Assembly: GCF_000009265.1 (NCBI RefSeq)
Contig: NC_008380.1
Coordinates: forward strand, 1,803,501-1,867,500
From: Rhizobium johnstonii 3841
GTDB lineage: Bacteria > Pseudomonadota > Alphaproteobacteria > Rhizobiales > Rhizobiaceae
DNA length: 64,000 bases
Direction of reading: 5' to 3'
The position numbers and the translations under genes are program-made. Positions 26,587 to 36,485 of the stretch are shown here, piece after piece. The first letter of the stretch is position 1. Each line of letters opens with the position of its first letter. The notes below the pieces were generated by a model. It was given only the letters and a program-made list of their open reading frames with translations, was not told where the DNA came from and did not search any database.

Positions 26587-28245
26587 ATGACCTCCGCCAA
26601 CCGGACTGACGACAAACTCGCAGAACTCAACCAGCCGAGCCTGTGGTCCGGCATCAACGCCTATCGGTCCGATCCGCTGATCGTCGACCTGACGGCGGCC
26701 CTGCCGCGCGGCATCCGCGAAGACCTGGAAAACATGGGCCGCTACGTCACCTCGCCGGAGGCGCAGGAGATGGCGCGCATGGCGAACCAGGGCGCCCCTC
26801 AGCTGCGCACCCACGGTCCGCGCGGCGAGCGCCTCGATATCGTCGAATTCCATCCCGCCTGGCATGCGTTGATGCGCCGCTCCATGTCGGTCGGCCTGCA
26901 TTCCTCCGTCTGGGATCCCCAGGCCGATACCGAGGCCAAGGACGAGGCCCACAAGGTTCGCGCCGCGCGGTTTTATCTGACGTCACAGCTGGAATCCGGC
27001 CATCTCTGCCCGCTGACGATGACGAGCGCCTCCGTTGCGGCGCTCTCGGCTTCGCCCGCAGTCCAGAAGGACTGGGCGCCCAAAATTCTCTCGCGCAAAT
27101 ATGATTCGTCGAACAAGCCCGCCATGCAGAAATCCGCCGTGACCATCGGCATGGGCATGACGGAAAAGCAGGGCGGCACGGATGTGCGCGCCAACAGGAG
27201 CGCTGCCGAAAAGGTCAGCGAGGGCATCTATCGGCTGTCCGGGCACAAATGGTTCATGTCCGCGCCGATGAGCGATGCCTTCATTATGCTGGCGCAGACG
27301 AAGGAGGGCATGGGCTGCTTCCTCGTGCCGCGCCTTCTGGAGGATGGTTCTGCCAACGGCCTGCAGTTCCAGCGGCTGAAGGACAAGGTCGGCAACCGCT
27401 CCAACGCCTCTTCCGAGGTCGAATTTACAGACACGTTCGGTTTCCTGCTCGGTGGTCCGGATGCCGGCATCCGCACCATCCTCGACATGGTGACGCTGAC
27501 CCGGCTCGACTGCGCGCTGGCCTCGTCAGGCATGATGCGCGCCTCGCTCGCCGAAGCCGTGCACCACACCCGCGGCCGCAGCGTCTTCGGCAAGATGCTC
27601 GTCAACCAGCCGATCATGACGCGCGTGCTCGCCGACATGGCGCTCGATGTCGCCGCCGCGACGGCACTGTCCTTCCGTCTTGCCGACGCCTTCGACAAGG
27701 CGCGCGGCAATGCCGAGGAAGCGGCCTATGCCCGCGTCATGACGCCGGTCGCCAAATACTGGTGCTGCAAGATCGCGCCCGCGCTGATCTACGAGGCGAT
27801 GGAATGCATCGGCGGCAACGGCTACATCGAAGAACGCCCGATCGCCCGCCATTACCGCGAGGCTCCGGTCAATGCCATCTGGGAAGGCTCCGGCAACGTC
27901 ATGGCACTCGACGTGCTGCGCGTGCTCAACCGCGGCAAGGATCTGTTCGAAACGGTCTTTGCCGGCCTTGCCCGCGATCTCGGCCCCGCCGGCAAGAAGA
28001 CGATCGACGTGCTGCGCGCCGCAATCGCGCTGTGCGAACAGGATGAGGGCGCCGCGCGCCTGCTCGTCGAACAACTGGCGCTCGCCGCCGGTGCAGCCGA
28101 ACTCTATCGCCTTGGGGCAGGGCGCATTGCCGATGCCTTCATCGAGACGCGTCTTGCCGGCGGCTGGCGCTCCACCTACGGCATGCTCGATTCCCGCTTC
28201 GACGCCAGCTATATCGTCGACCTGCTCTATCCCCCGGCCGCCTGA
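26587..28245 (+). CDS. AidB-like acyl-CoA dehydrogenase family protein
   Basis: 552-residue FAD-dependent protein. N-terminal LNQPSLWSGINAYRSDPL and the GMGMTEKQGGTDVRAN motif place it in the AidB branch rather than metabolic acyl-CoA dehydrogenases; ECIGGNGYIEERPIARHYRE and NAIWEGSGNVMALDVLR are the FAD and active-site regions. E. coli AidB is part of the adaptive response to alkylation and binds DNA. Whether this one protects DNA or oxidises branched acyl-CoA cannot be decided by sequence reading. Divergent from pyrB across 179 bases with no LexA box. Confidence 0.85.
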   Translation: MTSANRTDDKLAELNQPSLWSGINAYRSDPLIVDLTAALPRGIREDLENMGRYVTSPEAQEMARMANQGAPQLRTHGPRGERLDIVEFHPAWHALMRRSMSVGLHSSVWDPQADTEAKDEAHKVRAARFYLTSQLESGHLCPLTMTSASVAALSASPAVQKDWAPKILSRKYDSSNKPAMQKSAVTIGMGMTEKQGGTDVRANRSAAEKVSEGIYRLSGHKWFMSAPMSDAFIMLAQTKEGMGCFLVPRLLEDGSANGLQFQRLKDKVGNRSNASSEVEFTDTFGFLLGGPDAGIRTILDMVTLTRLDCALASSGMMRASLAEAVHHTRGRSVFGKMLVNQPIMTRVLADMALDVAAATALSFRLADAFDKARGNAEEAAYARVMTPVAKYWCCKIAPALIYEAMECIGGNGYIEERPIARHYREAPVNAIWEGSGNVMALDVLRVLNRGKDLFETVFAGLARDLGPAGKKTIDVLRAAIALCEQDEGAARLLVEQLALAAGAAELYRLGAGRIADAFIETRLAGGWRSTYGMLDSRFDASYIVDLLYPPAA

Positions 28246-28269
28246 TCGCAAGCAGGGCTAGGCGCTATC

Positions 28270-28316
28270 GAGGCCGAGACGCTCGGCCATCGGATCGAAC
28301 TGTCGACGACGATCAC
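28270..28316 (-). pseudogene. vapC toxin 5' remnant
   Basis: A GTG at 28316 overlaps the end of the vapB remnant and starts IVVDSSI, the invariant beginning of VapC PIN-domain toxins with the first catalytic Asp. The similarity then stops (RWPSVSAS) and no PIN domain follows before the acyl-CoA dehydrogenase gene. Only the first eight or so codons survive. Confidence 0.55.
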
Positions 28317-28521
28317 AGTTTATCGTCCAGCCGGTCGCGACGTATCGCGCCGAGGTCGCCTTCCCAGCCTATCCCCGCCAGATTTGCCATCGCATTTTTC
28401 CGCCAGTGTTTCTCGACAAGGTTTCGCAAAGCCTGCTCGACAGTGGCCTTTTCGTCGCCAATCCCGCGGCGGTCATTGCCGCGTCGAGCAAAGCATCATC
28501 GATATCGATATTCGTGCGTAT
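28313..28521 (-). pseudogene. vapB antitoxin pseudogene (start lost, frameshifted)
   Basis: Reading the minus strand from 28521 gives ATA-RTNIDIDDALLDAAMTAAG, the typical VapB N-terminus but with ATA where ATG is expected. After LATK near 28450 the frame shifts by one base and continues ATVEQALRNLVEKHWRKN, then LAGIGWEGDLGAIRRDRLDD and a TGA at 28313. Both halves are unmistakably VapB (DUF2191-like), so a single-base deletion and a start mutation broke the gene. Confidence 0.75.
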
Positions 28522-28610
28522 GACCGCGCCTTATGTGTATCATCATCATAAAAGATACAAATCCACGTCACGGCGGCTCAAGTTCGGCGATGATGTCCAT
28601 CGGCACAAAC

Positions 28611-28642
28611 AAAAATCCGGCCGCGTCGCCGCGGCCGGATTT
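28611..28642 (-). terminator. Intrinsic terminator of rne
   Basis: On the minus strand AAATCCGGCCGC and GCGGCCGGATTTTT pair over a short loop, followed by a T-run, 27 bases past the rne stop. Confidence 0.8.
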
Positions 28643-28668
28643 CAGTGTTTACGTCCGAAAATCAGCGT

Positions 28669-31542
28669 TCAGAAGAAGCCACGGCGCTGCCACCAGCCGG
28701 CTTTCTTCGGCTTGCCGTCATCGCCTTCGCCATTCTCGACGCGGGTGGATTTCACCGTCGGTTCGGAGGAGGAGATATTGGATTCGCGGTTGGCGCGAAC
28801 CGGCTTTGCTTCTTCCTGAACGGATGTTTCGAGATCGGCGGAGGCTTCCACCAATTCCGGTTCGGCCTCGACCACAGGGGTCGTCTCTGCAACCGGTTCC
28901 TCGACCGGCGCTGCGGCCGGTTTGCGGCGGCCGCGGGCACGGGCGGGCTTTACCTCTTCGGTTATGACAGGCGCGCTCTCGACGGCTGCCATCGCGGCCT
29001 GGCCTTCGTCGGCCTGTTCGGCAATCGCCTCGACCGCTACGGCTTCGCTCGGAGCGCCGTCGTTCGAAACCTCGTCGCCTTCGTCCTCGTCGCCGCCATT
29101 GTCTTCACCGGCTTCGCCAGCCGTCAGTTCGGAACCATCCTCGGCGCGATTGCGACGGCCGCCACGCTTGCCGCGACGGCGGCGCTTGCGGCGCTGCGAT
29201 TCCTCGCTTTCAGCGCGTGTCTCGGGCGTGGCCTCGGTGTTTTCATCACCTTCGCCGCCCTCGTCGTCACCGTCCTCATCCTCGTCGCCGGCCTCGCCTG
29301 TCGCAGATAGCGGCTGTTCGGCATTGCCGTTGCGGCCGCGGCGGCGCCTGCGGCGCTTGCGCTTGCGGTTGCCGTCAGCTTCGCCTTCCGCGCGTGCCGC
29401 GACGGGCCGCTCGGAAACGGCCGGCTTTTCCTCGAGTTCCTCGTCTTCCTCCTCATCCACTTCGATGACGATGTCGTCGTCGTCATCCTCGGGAATGGCT
29501 GCGAAGTTGAAGAGCGTTTCGATCTTGACCGGGTTTTCCACCGGCTCGCCGCGATCGATCGCGAAATGTTGCGCGCCGACCGAGCCGTCCGCATCGATGA
29601 TGATCGCGACGCCGAAGCGGCTCTCATAATCGATGATCGTCTGGCGCTTGTGGTTGAGCAGGTAGAGCGCGATGTCAGGCGTGGTGCGCACGGTGATGTT
29701 GTGCGTAGTGTTCTTGAGCAGATATTCCTCGATGCCGCGCAGCACATGCAGCGCGACGGAGGACTGCGAACGCACATGGCCGCTGCCGCCGCAATGCGAG
29801 CAGACCTGCGTGGTCGATTCGAGAACCGAAGCGCGAATGCGCTGGCGCGACATTTCGAGCAGGCCGAAATGCGAGATCCGGCCGACCTGGATGCGGGCGC
29901 GGTCGTTCTTCAGGCATTCCTTCAGCTTCTTCTCGACGGCGCGGTTGTTGCGCTTCTCTTCCATGTCGATGAAGTCGATGACGATCAGGCCGGCAAGGTC
30001 GCGAAGGCGAAGCTGGCGGGCGACTTCGTCTGCAGCCTCGAGGTTCGTCTGCAGCGCGGTGTCCTCGATCGAATGTTCGCGGGTCGAGCGGCCGGAGTTG
30101 ACGTCGATCGAGACCAGCGCTTCGGTCTGGTTCATGATCAAGTAGCCGCCAGACTTAAGCGTCACCTGCGGCTGCAGCATGCGGTCGAGCTGAGCCTCGA
30201 TACCGGAACGCGAAAAGATCGGATGGATGTCGCGGTAGGGTTGAACCACCTTGGCATGGCTCGGCATCAGCATCTTCATGAAGTCTTTCGCTTCACGATA
30301 GCCTTCTTCGCCGGAAACGATGACTTCGCTGATATCCTTGTTGTAGAGGTCGCGGATCGAACGCTTGATCAGCGAGCCTTCCTCATAGACGAGGCAGGGA
30401 GCGGTGGACGCCAGCGTCAGCGTGCGCACATTCTCCCAGAGGCGCATCAGATATTCGAAGTCGCGCTTGACCTCGACCTTGGTGCGGTTGGCACCGGCGG
30501 TGCGAAGGATAACGCCCATGCCCTGCGGCACCTCGAGCAGGCGCGCGATTTCCTTCAGGCGCTTGCGGTCGGCAGGATTGGTGATCTTGCGGGAAATGCC
30601 GCCCCCGCGCGCCGTGTTCGGCATCAGCACCGAATAGCGGCCGGCGAGCGAGAGATAGGTGGTAAGGGCTGCACCCTTGTTGCCGCGCTCTTCCTTGGCG
30701 ACCTGCACGAGCAGGATCTGGCGGCGCTTGATGACTTCCTGAATGCGGTACTGCTTGCGCGGCTTGCGCTGCACGCGGTCCGGCACTTCTTCCATCGCGT
30801 CTTCGGCGCCGACGGATTCGATGACTTCCTCTTCGCCGTGATCGTCATCGTCGTCGTCGTCATCGTGGCGACGCTTGCTGGTATCGACGTCTTCGGAAAT
30901 CGAGTCGGTTTCCACCATCGCAGCCATCGCGCCGCCGGTCGAACCGTCATCCTCATTGTCGACGCTCGAAGCGCCTTCGGCTTCTACGTCTGTGGGAACA
31001 GCGTCCTCGGTCGCGGTCGTTTCGGCAACCGGTTCTACGACCTTCTTACGGCTGCGGCGCGGCCTTGCCTTCTTGGCCGGCGCTTCCTCGGTGGCCTCGG
31101 GTGATGCCGCGGCCTCGACCGCTGCGGTCTCTTCCGTTACGGCAGCCGTTTCCGGCGCCTCTGCCGGAACGATGCCGACATCCGGCTGATCCTGCTTGGA
31201 AAGATCGACCATCGGCGCGGTTTCGACATGCTCGACATCTTCGTCGCGGCGATGCTCCTCGGCTTCGGCCCGAAGCAGTGCCTGACGGTCGGCAAGCGGT
31301 ATCTGATAATAGTCGGGATGGATTTCGGCGAAGGCCAGGAAGCCGTGCCGGTTGCCGCCGTAATCGACGAAGGCGGCCTGCAGCGAGGGTTCGACCCTCG
31401 TTACCTTTGCAAGATAGATGTTGCCGCGGATCTGCTTCTTGTGCTGGGACTCGAAGTCAAATTCTTCTATGCGGTTCCCGCGAACGACAACGACGCGCGT
31501 CTCTTCCTCGTGAGACGCATCGATAAGCATTTTGTCTGCCAT
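28669..31542 (-). CDS. rne: Ribonuclease E/G
   Basis: Main endoribonuclease for mRNA decay and rRNA/tRNA processing. 957 residues. The N-terminal half has the S1 domain (RGNIYLAKVTRVEPSLQAAF), which is interrupted by an acidic, low-complexity insertion of about 170 residues rich in Glu/Ala/Asp, as in other rhizobial RNase E proteins. The catalytic DNase I-like domain carries IVIDFIDMEEKRNN, and the zinc link is CSHCGGSG. The C-terminal third is disordered with alternating acidic and Arg-rich (KRKRRRRRRGR) blocks, the likely RNA-binding and degradosome scaffold. Own terminator downstream. Confidence 0.95.
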   Translation of the reverse strand: MADKMLIDASHEEETRVVVVRGNRIEEFDFESQHKKQIRGNIYLAKVTRVEPSLQAAFVDYGGNRHGFLAFAEIHPDYYQIPLADRQALLRAEAEEHRRDEDVEHVETAPMVDLSKQDQPDVGIVPAEAPETAAVTEETAAVEAAASPEATEEAPAKKARPRRSRKKVVEPVAETTATEDAVPTDVEAEGASSVDNEDDGSTGGAMAAMVETDSISEDVDTSKRRHDDDDDDDDHGEEEVIESVGAEDAMEEVPDRVQRKPRKQYRIQEVIKRRQILLVQVAKEERGNKGAALTTYLSLAGRYSVLMPNTARGGGISRKITNPADRKRLKEIARLLEVPQGMGVILRTAGANRTKVEVKRDFEYLMRLWENVRTLTLASTAPCLVYEEGSLIKRSIRDLYNKDISEVIVSGEEGYREAKDFMKMLMPSHAKVVQPYRDIHPIFSRSGIEAQLDRMLQPQVTLKSGGYLIMNQTEALVSIDVNSGRSTREHSIEDTALQTNLEAADEVARQLRLRDLAGLIVIDFIDMEEKRNNRAVEKKLKECLKNDRARIQVGRISHFGLLEMSRQRIRASVLESTTQVCSHCGGSGHVRSQSSVALHVLRGIEEYLLKNTTHNITVRTTPDIALYLLNHKRQTIIDYESRFGVAIIIDADGSVGAQHFAIDRGEPVENPVKIETLFNFAAIPEDDDDDIVIEVDEEEDEELEEKPAVSERPVAARAEGEADGNRKRKRRRRRRGRNGNAEQPLSATGEAGDEDEDGDDEGGEGDENTEATPETRAESEESQRRKRRRRGKRGGRRNRAEDGSELTAGEAGEDNGGDEDEGDEVSNDGAPSEAVAVEAIAEQADEGQAAMAAVESAPVITEEVKPARARGRRKPAAAPVEEPVAETTPVVEAEPELVEASADLETSVQEEAKPVRANRESNISSSEPTVKSTRVENGEGDDGKPKKAGWWQRRGFF

Positions 31543-32066
31543 GTAAGCTGTGCTCCTCGGCGTGGCCGCGAGAGCGCATTCCCGACTGCTGTTGAAACAG
31601 AAAGAATGCGGTCCACTGTGGTCGCGCCGGATAATGAAAGTCGCGCCTGATGCGAGGGGGAGGGCAGCAGCCAGACCGCAGCCGGAACCATTTCGGTCCG
31701 GGGCCTGTACACTTCAGATAAAACCTGCTGCGAAACCATCAACAACCAAGCGTGATCGACAAATACGAAGACCCGTTCGGGTCCGATGAGTTTGCTCCCT
31801 GAGAGCGTGGTGGCTGATCCACCAATGAATTCCGACAATAAGCCGGAAAATCAGGATCCAGTTCTAGGGATTAAGCGCATGAGACGGCGGACGATGACCG
31901 GTGTGGCGCCAGGTCCTGATCTGGCTGGCAGCCTTTGCGGCGACTCTATCCCGTCAACACTTTACCCTGAAATTCGTTGTATGTTTTCTGTGTCACAATA
32001 GCAAGGGAAAAGCCAAATGTGCCATAATATTGATGGATTTCGCAACGCATACAAACTGGGGATAAA
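31543..32066. other. Divergent intergenic region between rne and the amidase gene
   Basis: 524 bases with no supported gene. In most bacteria rne has a long 5' UTR through which RNase E regulates its own mRNA; the roughly 300 bases next to the rne start could serve that role, but I see no distinctive conserved hairpin. The other end should hold the amidase promoter. No LexA box was seen. Confidence 0.4.
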
Positions 32067-33422
32067 GTGATCGCGATTCGGCAGGCTGCAGCGGGTGTTT
32101 CGTCACAGGACGTTGGTCGCGGCCGCGTCAGGTCCATTGCAATACAGATAGGGTGTGGCGGTTTATTGTTTAAGAGGGCTCGGATCGCGGCGAAATCCGC
32201 AGCGCGGCGATCGACATTCGCAAGGCGGGTTCTGGCGGCGCTTTTGGCTGCTAGTCTGCTGCCGGCCGCTGCCAGCTCTGTCGAGGCCAGGGATCCGCTG
32301 CTTGCCTATGGCGCGCGCATCGTCGGCGACGACGCCAGGACCCGCATCGTCATCGATTTCGATCGCGAGCCGCGTTTTTCCGTCCACTATATCGCCAATC
32401 CGGAACGCATCGTCGTTGACTTGCCGGCGACCGCCTTCGGTTTTCCGGCGAAGGATCTTGCCGCCCGCGGCCTGTTCAAGGATATCCGCTACGGCAAGAT
32501 GGACGAAGAGAGCGCCCGCATCGTGCTGACGACGGCAGGGCCGGTGAAGCTGGCGCTTGCCAAGGTGCAGGCCGATGAGACGGGCAACGGCCATCGCCTC
32601 GTGCTCGATGCGGAGATGATCGACAAGAAGGCCTTTGCCGAATTGGTGAAGACGCAATCCTGGAGCGATCGGACCGAGGCGGCTCAGACGACGAGCGCCA
32701 TTCCGGCACCGCAAAAGGCTGCGCCCGGCGATTTCGTCATCGCCGTCGACGCCGGCCATGGCGGCATCGACACCGGCGCGATCGGCGTCGACACCAAGAC
32801 CGAGGAAAAGCAGGTGACGCTTGCCTTCGCCAAGGCTTTGACCGACCGGCTGAACAAGGAACCGGGCATCAAGGCTTTCCTGACGCGCGAGGACGACGAG
32901 TTCCTGTCACTTTCGCAGCGTGTGCTGATCGCCCGCCAGAACCATGCCGGCCTGTTCATTTCGCTGCATGCCGATACGCTGAAGCAAAAGGATATCCGCG
33001 GCGCGACCGTCTACACGATCTCCGACAAGGCATCCGACAAGCTCGCCGCCGACCTTGCCGAACGCGAAAACCTTTCCGACCAGATCGCCGGCAAGGAGAC
33101 CGTCGCCGAGCCGCCCGAGGTTGCCGACATCCTGCTCGATCTGACGCGGCGCGAGACGCAGGCCTTCTCGATCTCGCTGGCCGAGAGTGTGCTGAATTCC
33201 TTCAAGGATCAGGTCGGCACCATCAACAATCCGCACCGTCATGCCGGCTTCCGCGTGCTGCAGGCCCCTGACGTGCCGTCGATCCTTCTCGAGATCGGGT
33301 TCCTCTCGAATGCCGAGGACGAGAAACTGCTGCTCGACGAGGCCTGGCGCGGCAAGATCGCCGGTCTCTTGACCGACGCCGTGAAGCGATACCGTGCCGC
33401 CGTCATGGCGAATGGCGGCTGA
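32067..33422 (+). CDS. N-acetylmuramoyl-L-alanine amidase (AmiC-like, AMIN domain)
   Basis: Exported zinc amidase that cuts septal peptidoglycan during cell separation. 451 residues from a GTG behind GGGGATAAA. A long N-terminus precedes a signal-like segment (VLAALLAASLLPAAASSVEA). Then comes an AMIN domain (TRIVIDFDREPRFSVHYI) and an Amidase_3 catalytic domain with zinc ligands in AVDAGHGGIDTG, the Glu after GVDTKT, ISLHADTL, and the late Glu of ILLEIGFLSN. The first 45 residues could be overcalled; no later Met with a ribosome site is obvious. The PBP1A gene follows 375 bases on. Confidence 0.92.
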   Translation: MIAIRQAAAGVSSQDVGRGRVRSIAIQIGCGGLLFKRARIAAKSAARRSTFARRVLAALLAASLLPAAASSVEARDPLLAYGARIVGDDARTRIVIDFDREPRFSVHYIANPERIVVDLPATAFGFPAKDLAARGLFKDIRYGKMDEESARIVLTTAGPVKLALAKVQADETGNGHRLVLDAEMIDKKAFAELVKTQSWSDRTEAAQTTSAIPAPQKAAPGDFVIAVDAGHGGIDTGAIGVDTKTEEKQVTLAFAKALTDRLNKEPGIKAFLTREDDEFLSLSQRVLIARQNHAGLFISLHADTLKQKDIRGATVYTISDKASDKLAADLAERENLSDQIAGKETVAEPPEVADILLDLTRRETQAFSISLAESVLNSFKDQVGTINNPHRHAGFRVLQAPDVPSILLEIGFLSNAEDEKLLLDEAWRGKIAGLLTDAVKRYRAAVMANGG

Positions 33423-33797
33423 CGCACGCCGCCCAAAAATCTGTAGCGATTGCGGCACGGCGGCCCGCATAAAACAAAGATTCATAAAAACAAATATTTA
33501 AGTCCGCCGCATGAATCAAATTCTGAGGAAGATACCTCCGATTGGTGGCGGCGACGGGCGTTGCTTGGATGTGACAGTTCTAATGAAACGCGGCCGCGGC
33601 GGTGAATGCGGCGCAGACAGCCCTATTTTGCTCACATTCGCGCCGTTACTCCGGCTTATGTTTCGTAAGCCTTGAGCGCGGAATCGGCTTGTGGCGGTGG
33701 CGCTCATAGAGTAAGCCGCGCAACGTGCAAATTGCCTTGATCTGTGCAATCGTTGCGGCTGCGCCGATTGAAGATCGAAAAGACCGGTAGCTGAAAT
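33423..33797. other. Intergenic region before the PBP1A gene
   Basis: 375 bases with no supported frame on either strand. Somewhat AT-richer around 33470-33540. It must contain the promoter of the PBP1A gene; I see no operator or repeat I can name. Confidence 0.4.
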
Positions 33798-36257
33798 ATG
33801 GTTAGACTTTTTGGATATTTCTTCGGAATGGCCTGCGTCCTGTTTCTGGTCGCGGCGGCGGGTATTGCCATCTATCTCGCCAATGTCGCGAAGGATCTTC
33901 CGGACTATGCCGTTCTGAACAGCTACGCGCCGCCGGTGACGACCCGCGTCCATGCCGGCAACGGCGCTTTGATGGCCGAATACGCCAAGGAAAAGCGTCT
34001 CTTCCTGCCGATCCAGGCGGTTCCCGACCGCGTAAAGGCCGCTTTCCTGTCGGCCGAAGACAAGAATTTCTACAATCACCCGGGCGTTGATCTGACCGGT
34101 CTCGGCCGCGCAATCCTCGTCAACCTGCAGAATTTCGGTTCCGGCCGCCGCCCGGTCGGTGCCTCCACAATCACCCAGCAGGTGGCCAAGAACTTCCTTT
34201 TGAGCTCGGACCAGACGATCGACCGCAAGATCAAGGAAGCGATCCTCTCCTTCCGTATCGAGCAGGCCTACAGCAAGGACAAGATCCTCGAGCTCTACCT
34301 GAACGAGATCTTCTTCGGTCTGAATTCCTACGGCATCGCCGGCGCAGCACTCACCTATTTCAACAAATCCGTCACCGAACTGACCGTCGCCGAAGCCGCC
34401 TATCTGGCATCGCTGCCGAAGGGTCCTGCCAATTATCATCCTTTTCGCCATCCGGAAGCTGCGCTCGAGCGTCGCAACTGGGTGATCGACCGGATGGTCG
34501 AGAACGGCTATGTCAGCCAGCCTGACGGCGAGGAAGCCAAGAAGCAGCCGCTCGGCGTGACCGCCCGCACCACCGGCCCCTCGCTCTTTGCTTCGGATTA
34601 TTTCGCCGAAGCCGTGCGCCGCCAGCTGATCGACCAGTACGGCGAAAAGGTCCTCTATGAGGGCGGCCTTTCGGTGCGCACGTCGCTCGATCCGCAGATG
34701 CAGATCGCTGCCCGCAAGGCGCTGCAGGACGGTCTGGTCACTTACGACGAGCGCCGCGGTTTCCACGGCCCGATCAAGCAGATCGATGCGAGCGGTGATT
34801 GGGGCAAGGCGCTTGCCGATATTCCCGCACTGTCAGATGTGCCGGAATGGCGGCTTGCCGTGGTACTCGCCGTGTCCGACAGCACCGTCGACATCGGCCT
34901 GCAGCCGGCCAAGGATGGCAGCGGCAAGGTTGTGGCCGATCGCCAGCGCGGCACGATCGACGCCAAGAACATGCAATGGGCATTCCGTTCGGCCGACGGC
35001 GCCCGCAAGACCACGAAATCGCCGGTCGGCGCCGTGTCCCCCGGTGACGTTGTCTATGTCGCAAAGCTCGGTGACGACGCGTCGACCTCCTATCGCCTGC
35101 AGCAGCCGCCGAAGGTGCAAGGTGGCCTGGTCGCCATGGACCCGAAGACCGGCCGCGTGCTCGCCATGGTCGGCGGCTTCTCCTATGCCCAGTCCGAATT
35201 CAACCGCGCCACCCAGGCGATGCGCCAGCCGGGCTCCTCGTTCAAGCCTTTCGTCTACGCGGCGGCGATGGACAATGGTTATACGCCGGCTTCGGTCATC
35301 ATGGACGCGCCGATCGAAATCGTCTCGGGCGGCCAAGTCTGGAGGCCGGAAAACTACGGCGGCGAATCCGGCGGCCCGTCGACGCTGCGTTCGGGCATCG
35401 AGCATTCGCGCAATCTGATGACGGTGCGCCTCGCCAACGATCTCGGCATGAACATCGTCGCCGAATATGCCGAGCGCTTCGGCATCTATGATCACATGCT
35501 GCCGGTTCTTTCCATGTCGCTCGGCGCCGGCGACACGACGGTGCTGCGCATGGTCTCGGCCTATTCGGTCATCGCCAATGGCGGCAAGCAGATCAAGCCG
35601 ACATTGATCGACCGCATCCAGGACCGCTACGGCAAGACGATCTTCAAGCATGAGGAGCGTCTGTGCGAGGGCTGCAATGCCGGTGACTGGCAGAACCAGG
35701 AAGAGCCGAATATCGTCGACAATCGCGAAACCGTTCTCGACCCGATGACCGCCTACCAGATCACCTCGATGATGCAGGGCGTCATCCAGCGCGGCACCGC
35801 TGCCGGCAAGATCGATCTCGGCGGTCGCGACGTCGCCGGAAAGACCGGCACCACCAATGACGAGAAGGATGCCTGGTTCGTTGGCTTCACCCCGGATCTG
35901 GTCGCCGGCCTCTATATGGGCTTCGATACGCCGGGCCCGCTCGGCCGCGGCGGCACCGGCGGCGTCTTGTCCGCCCCGATTTTCAACGAATTCATGCAGG
36001 CTGCCGTCAAGGACACGCCGGAATCGAAGTTCGTCATTCCATCAGGCATGAACCTGATTTCGATCGACCGCAAGACCGGCATGGCGGCGGGCGAAGGCGA
36101 TCCGAACACCATCGTCGAGGCCTTCAAGCCCGGCACCGGCCCGGCCGACAGCTTCTCCGTGATCGGCATGGACAGCACCATGGCGCCGGAGGAAATCCTG
36201 AAGACCTCGCCGCAGGCGAACCAGGCCGTCCAGACCGGCACGCCCGGCCTGTTCTGA
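33798..36257 (+). CDS. mrcA: Penicillin-binding protein 1A (bifunctional)
   Basis: Inner-membrane glycosyltransferase/transpeptidase that polymerises and crosslinks peptidoglycan. 819 residues: N-terminal membrane anchor (FFGMACVLFLVAAAGIAIYL), GT51 domain with catalytic Glu in SAEDKNFYNHPGVD and GASTITQQVAKN, an OB-like insertion, then the transpeptidase with SxxK in GSSFKPF, SxN in HSRNLMTVRLA and KTG in AGKTGTTNDEKDAWF. In Agrobacterium-type rhizobia PBP1a drives polar growth. Follows an amidase gene, so a cell-wall cluster. Confidence 0.95.
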   Translation: MVRLFGYFFGMACVLFLVAAAGIAIYLANVAKDLPDYAVLNSYAPPVTTRVHAGNGALMAEYAKEKRLFLPIQAVPDRVKAAFLSAEDKNFYNHPGVDLTGLGRAILVNLQNFGSGRRPVGASTITQQVAKNFLLSSDQTIDRKIKEAILSFRIEQAYSKDKILELYLNEIFFGLNSYGIAGAALTYFNKSVTELTVAEAAYLASLPKGPANYHPFRHPEAALERRNWVIDRMVENGYVSQPDGEEAKKQPLGVTARTTGPSLFASDYFAEAVRRQLIDQYGEKVLYEGGLSVRTSLDPQMQIAARKALQDGLVTYDERRGFHGPIKQIDASGDWGKALADIPALSDVPEWRLAVVLAVSDSTVDIGLQPAKDGSGKVVADRQRGTIDAKNMQWAFRSADGARKTTKSPVGAVSPGDVVYVAKLGDDASTSYRLQQPPKVQGGLVAMDPKTGRVLAMVGGFSYAQSEFNRATQAMRQPGSSFKPFVYAAAMDNGYTPASVIMDAPIEIVSGGQVWRPENYGGESGGPSTLRSGIEHSRNLMTVRLANDLGMNIVAEYAERFGIYDHMLPVLSMSLGAGDTTVLRMVSAYSVIANGGKQIKPTLIDRIQDRYGKTIFKHEERLCEGCNAGDWQNQEEPNIVDNRETVLDPMTAYQITSMMQGVIQRGTAAGKIDLGGRDVAGKTGTTNDEKDAWFVGFTPDLVAGLYMGFDTPGPLGRGGTGGVLSAPIFNEFMQAAVKDTPESKFVIPSGMNLISIDRKTGMAAGEGDPNTIVEAFKPGTGPADSFSVIGMDSTMAPEEILKTSPQANQAVQTGTPGLF

Positions 36258-36276
36258 CCGAGGCCTGAATTTTGCA

Positions 36277-36310
36277 CGCCCGCCGCGGCCCTTTACATCC
36301 GCGGCGGGCG
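36277..36310 (+). terminator. GC-rich stem-loop after the PBP1A gene
   Basis: CGCCCGCCGCGG (36277-36288) pairs with CCGCGGCGGGCG (36299-36310), a 12-bp stem, 20 bases after the stop. Only TCTCT follows, so termination may be partial or Rho-assisted. Confidence 0.6.
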
Positions 36311-36315
36311 TCTCT

Positions 36316-36390
36316 AGAGCAATTCCAGCAAAAGTGCATAGCGGTTTTGCTGGGAAAAGCGCAAAGCGACTTTCCCAGGGAATTGCGCGA
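36316..36390. repeat. RIME-like palindromic repeat, type B
   Basis: AGAGCAATTCC ... GGAATTGCG forms outer arms; CAGCAAAA and TTTTGCTGGGAAA form inner arms. AGAGCAATTCCAGCAAAAGT closely resembles the RIME1-type repeat of Rhizobium/Sinorhizobium. It lies between the PBP1A gene and prfB, partly in what would be the prfB leader. Confidence 0.7.
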
Positions 36391-36485
36391 AACCAAAAAG
36401 ATAGAGCATCTCCGTGGCTCGGAGAAAAACGGAAATGCGCTATCTCACCAGCACCTGAAGAAGACCGAGACAGAGAAGCAGGAAA

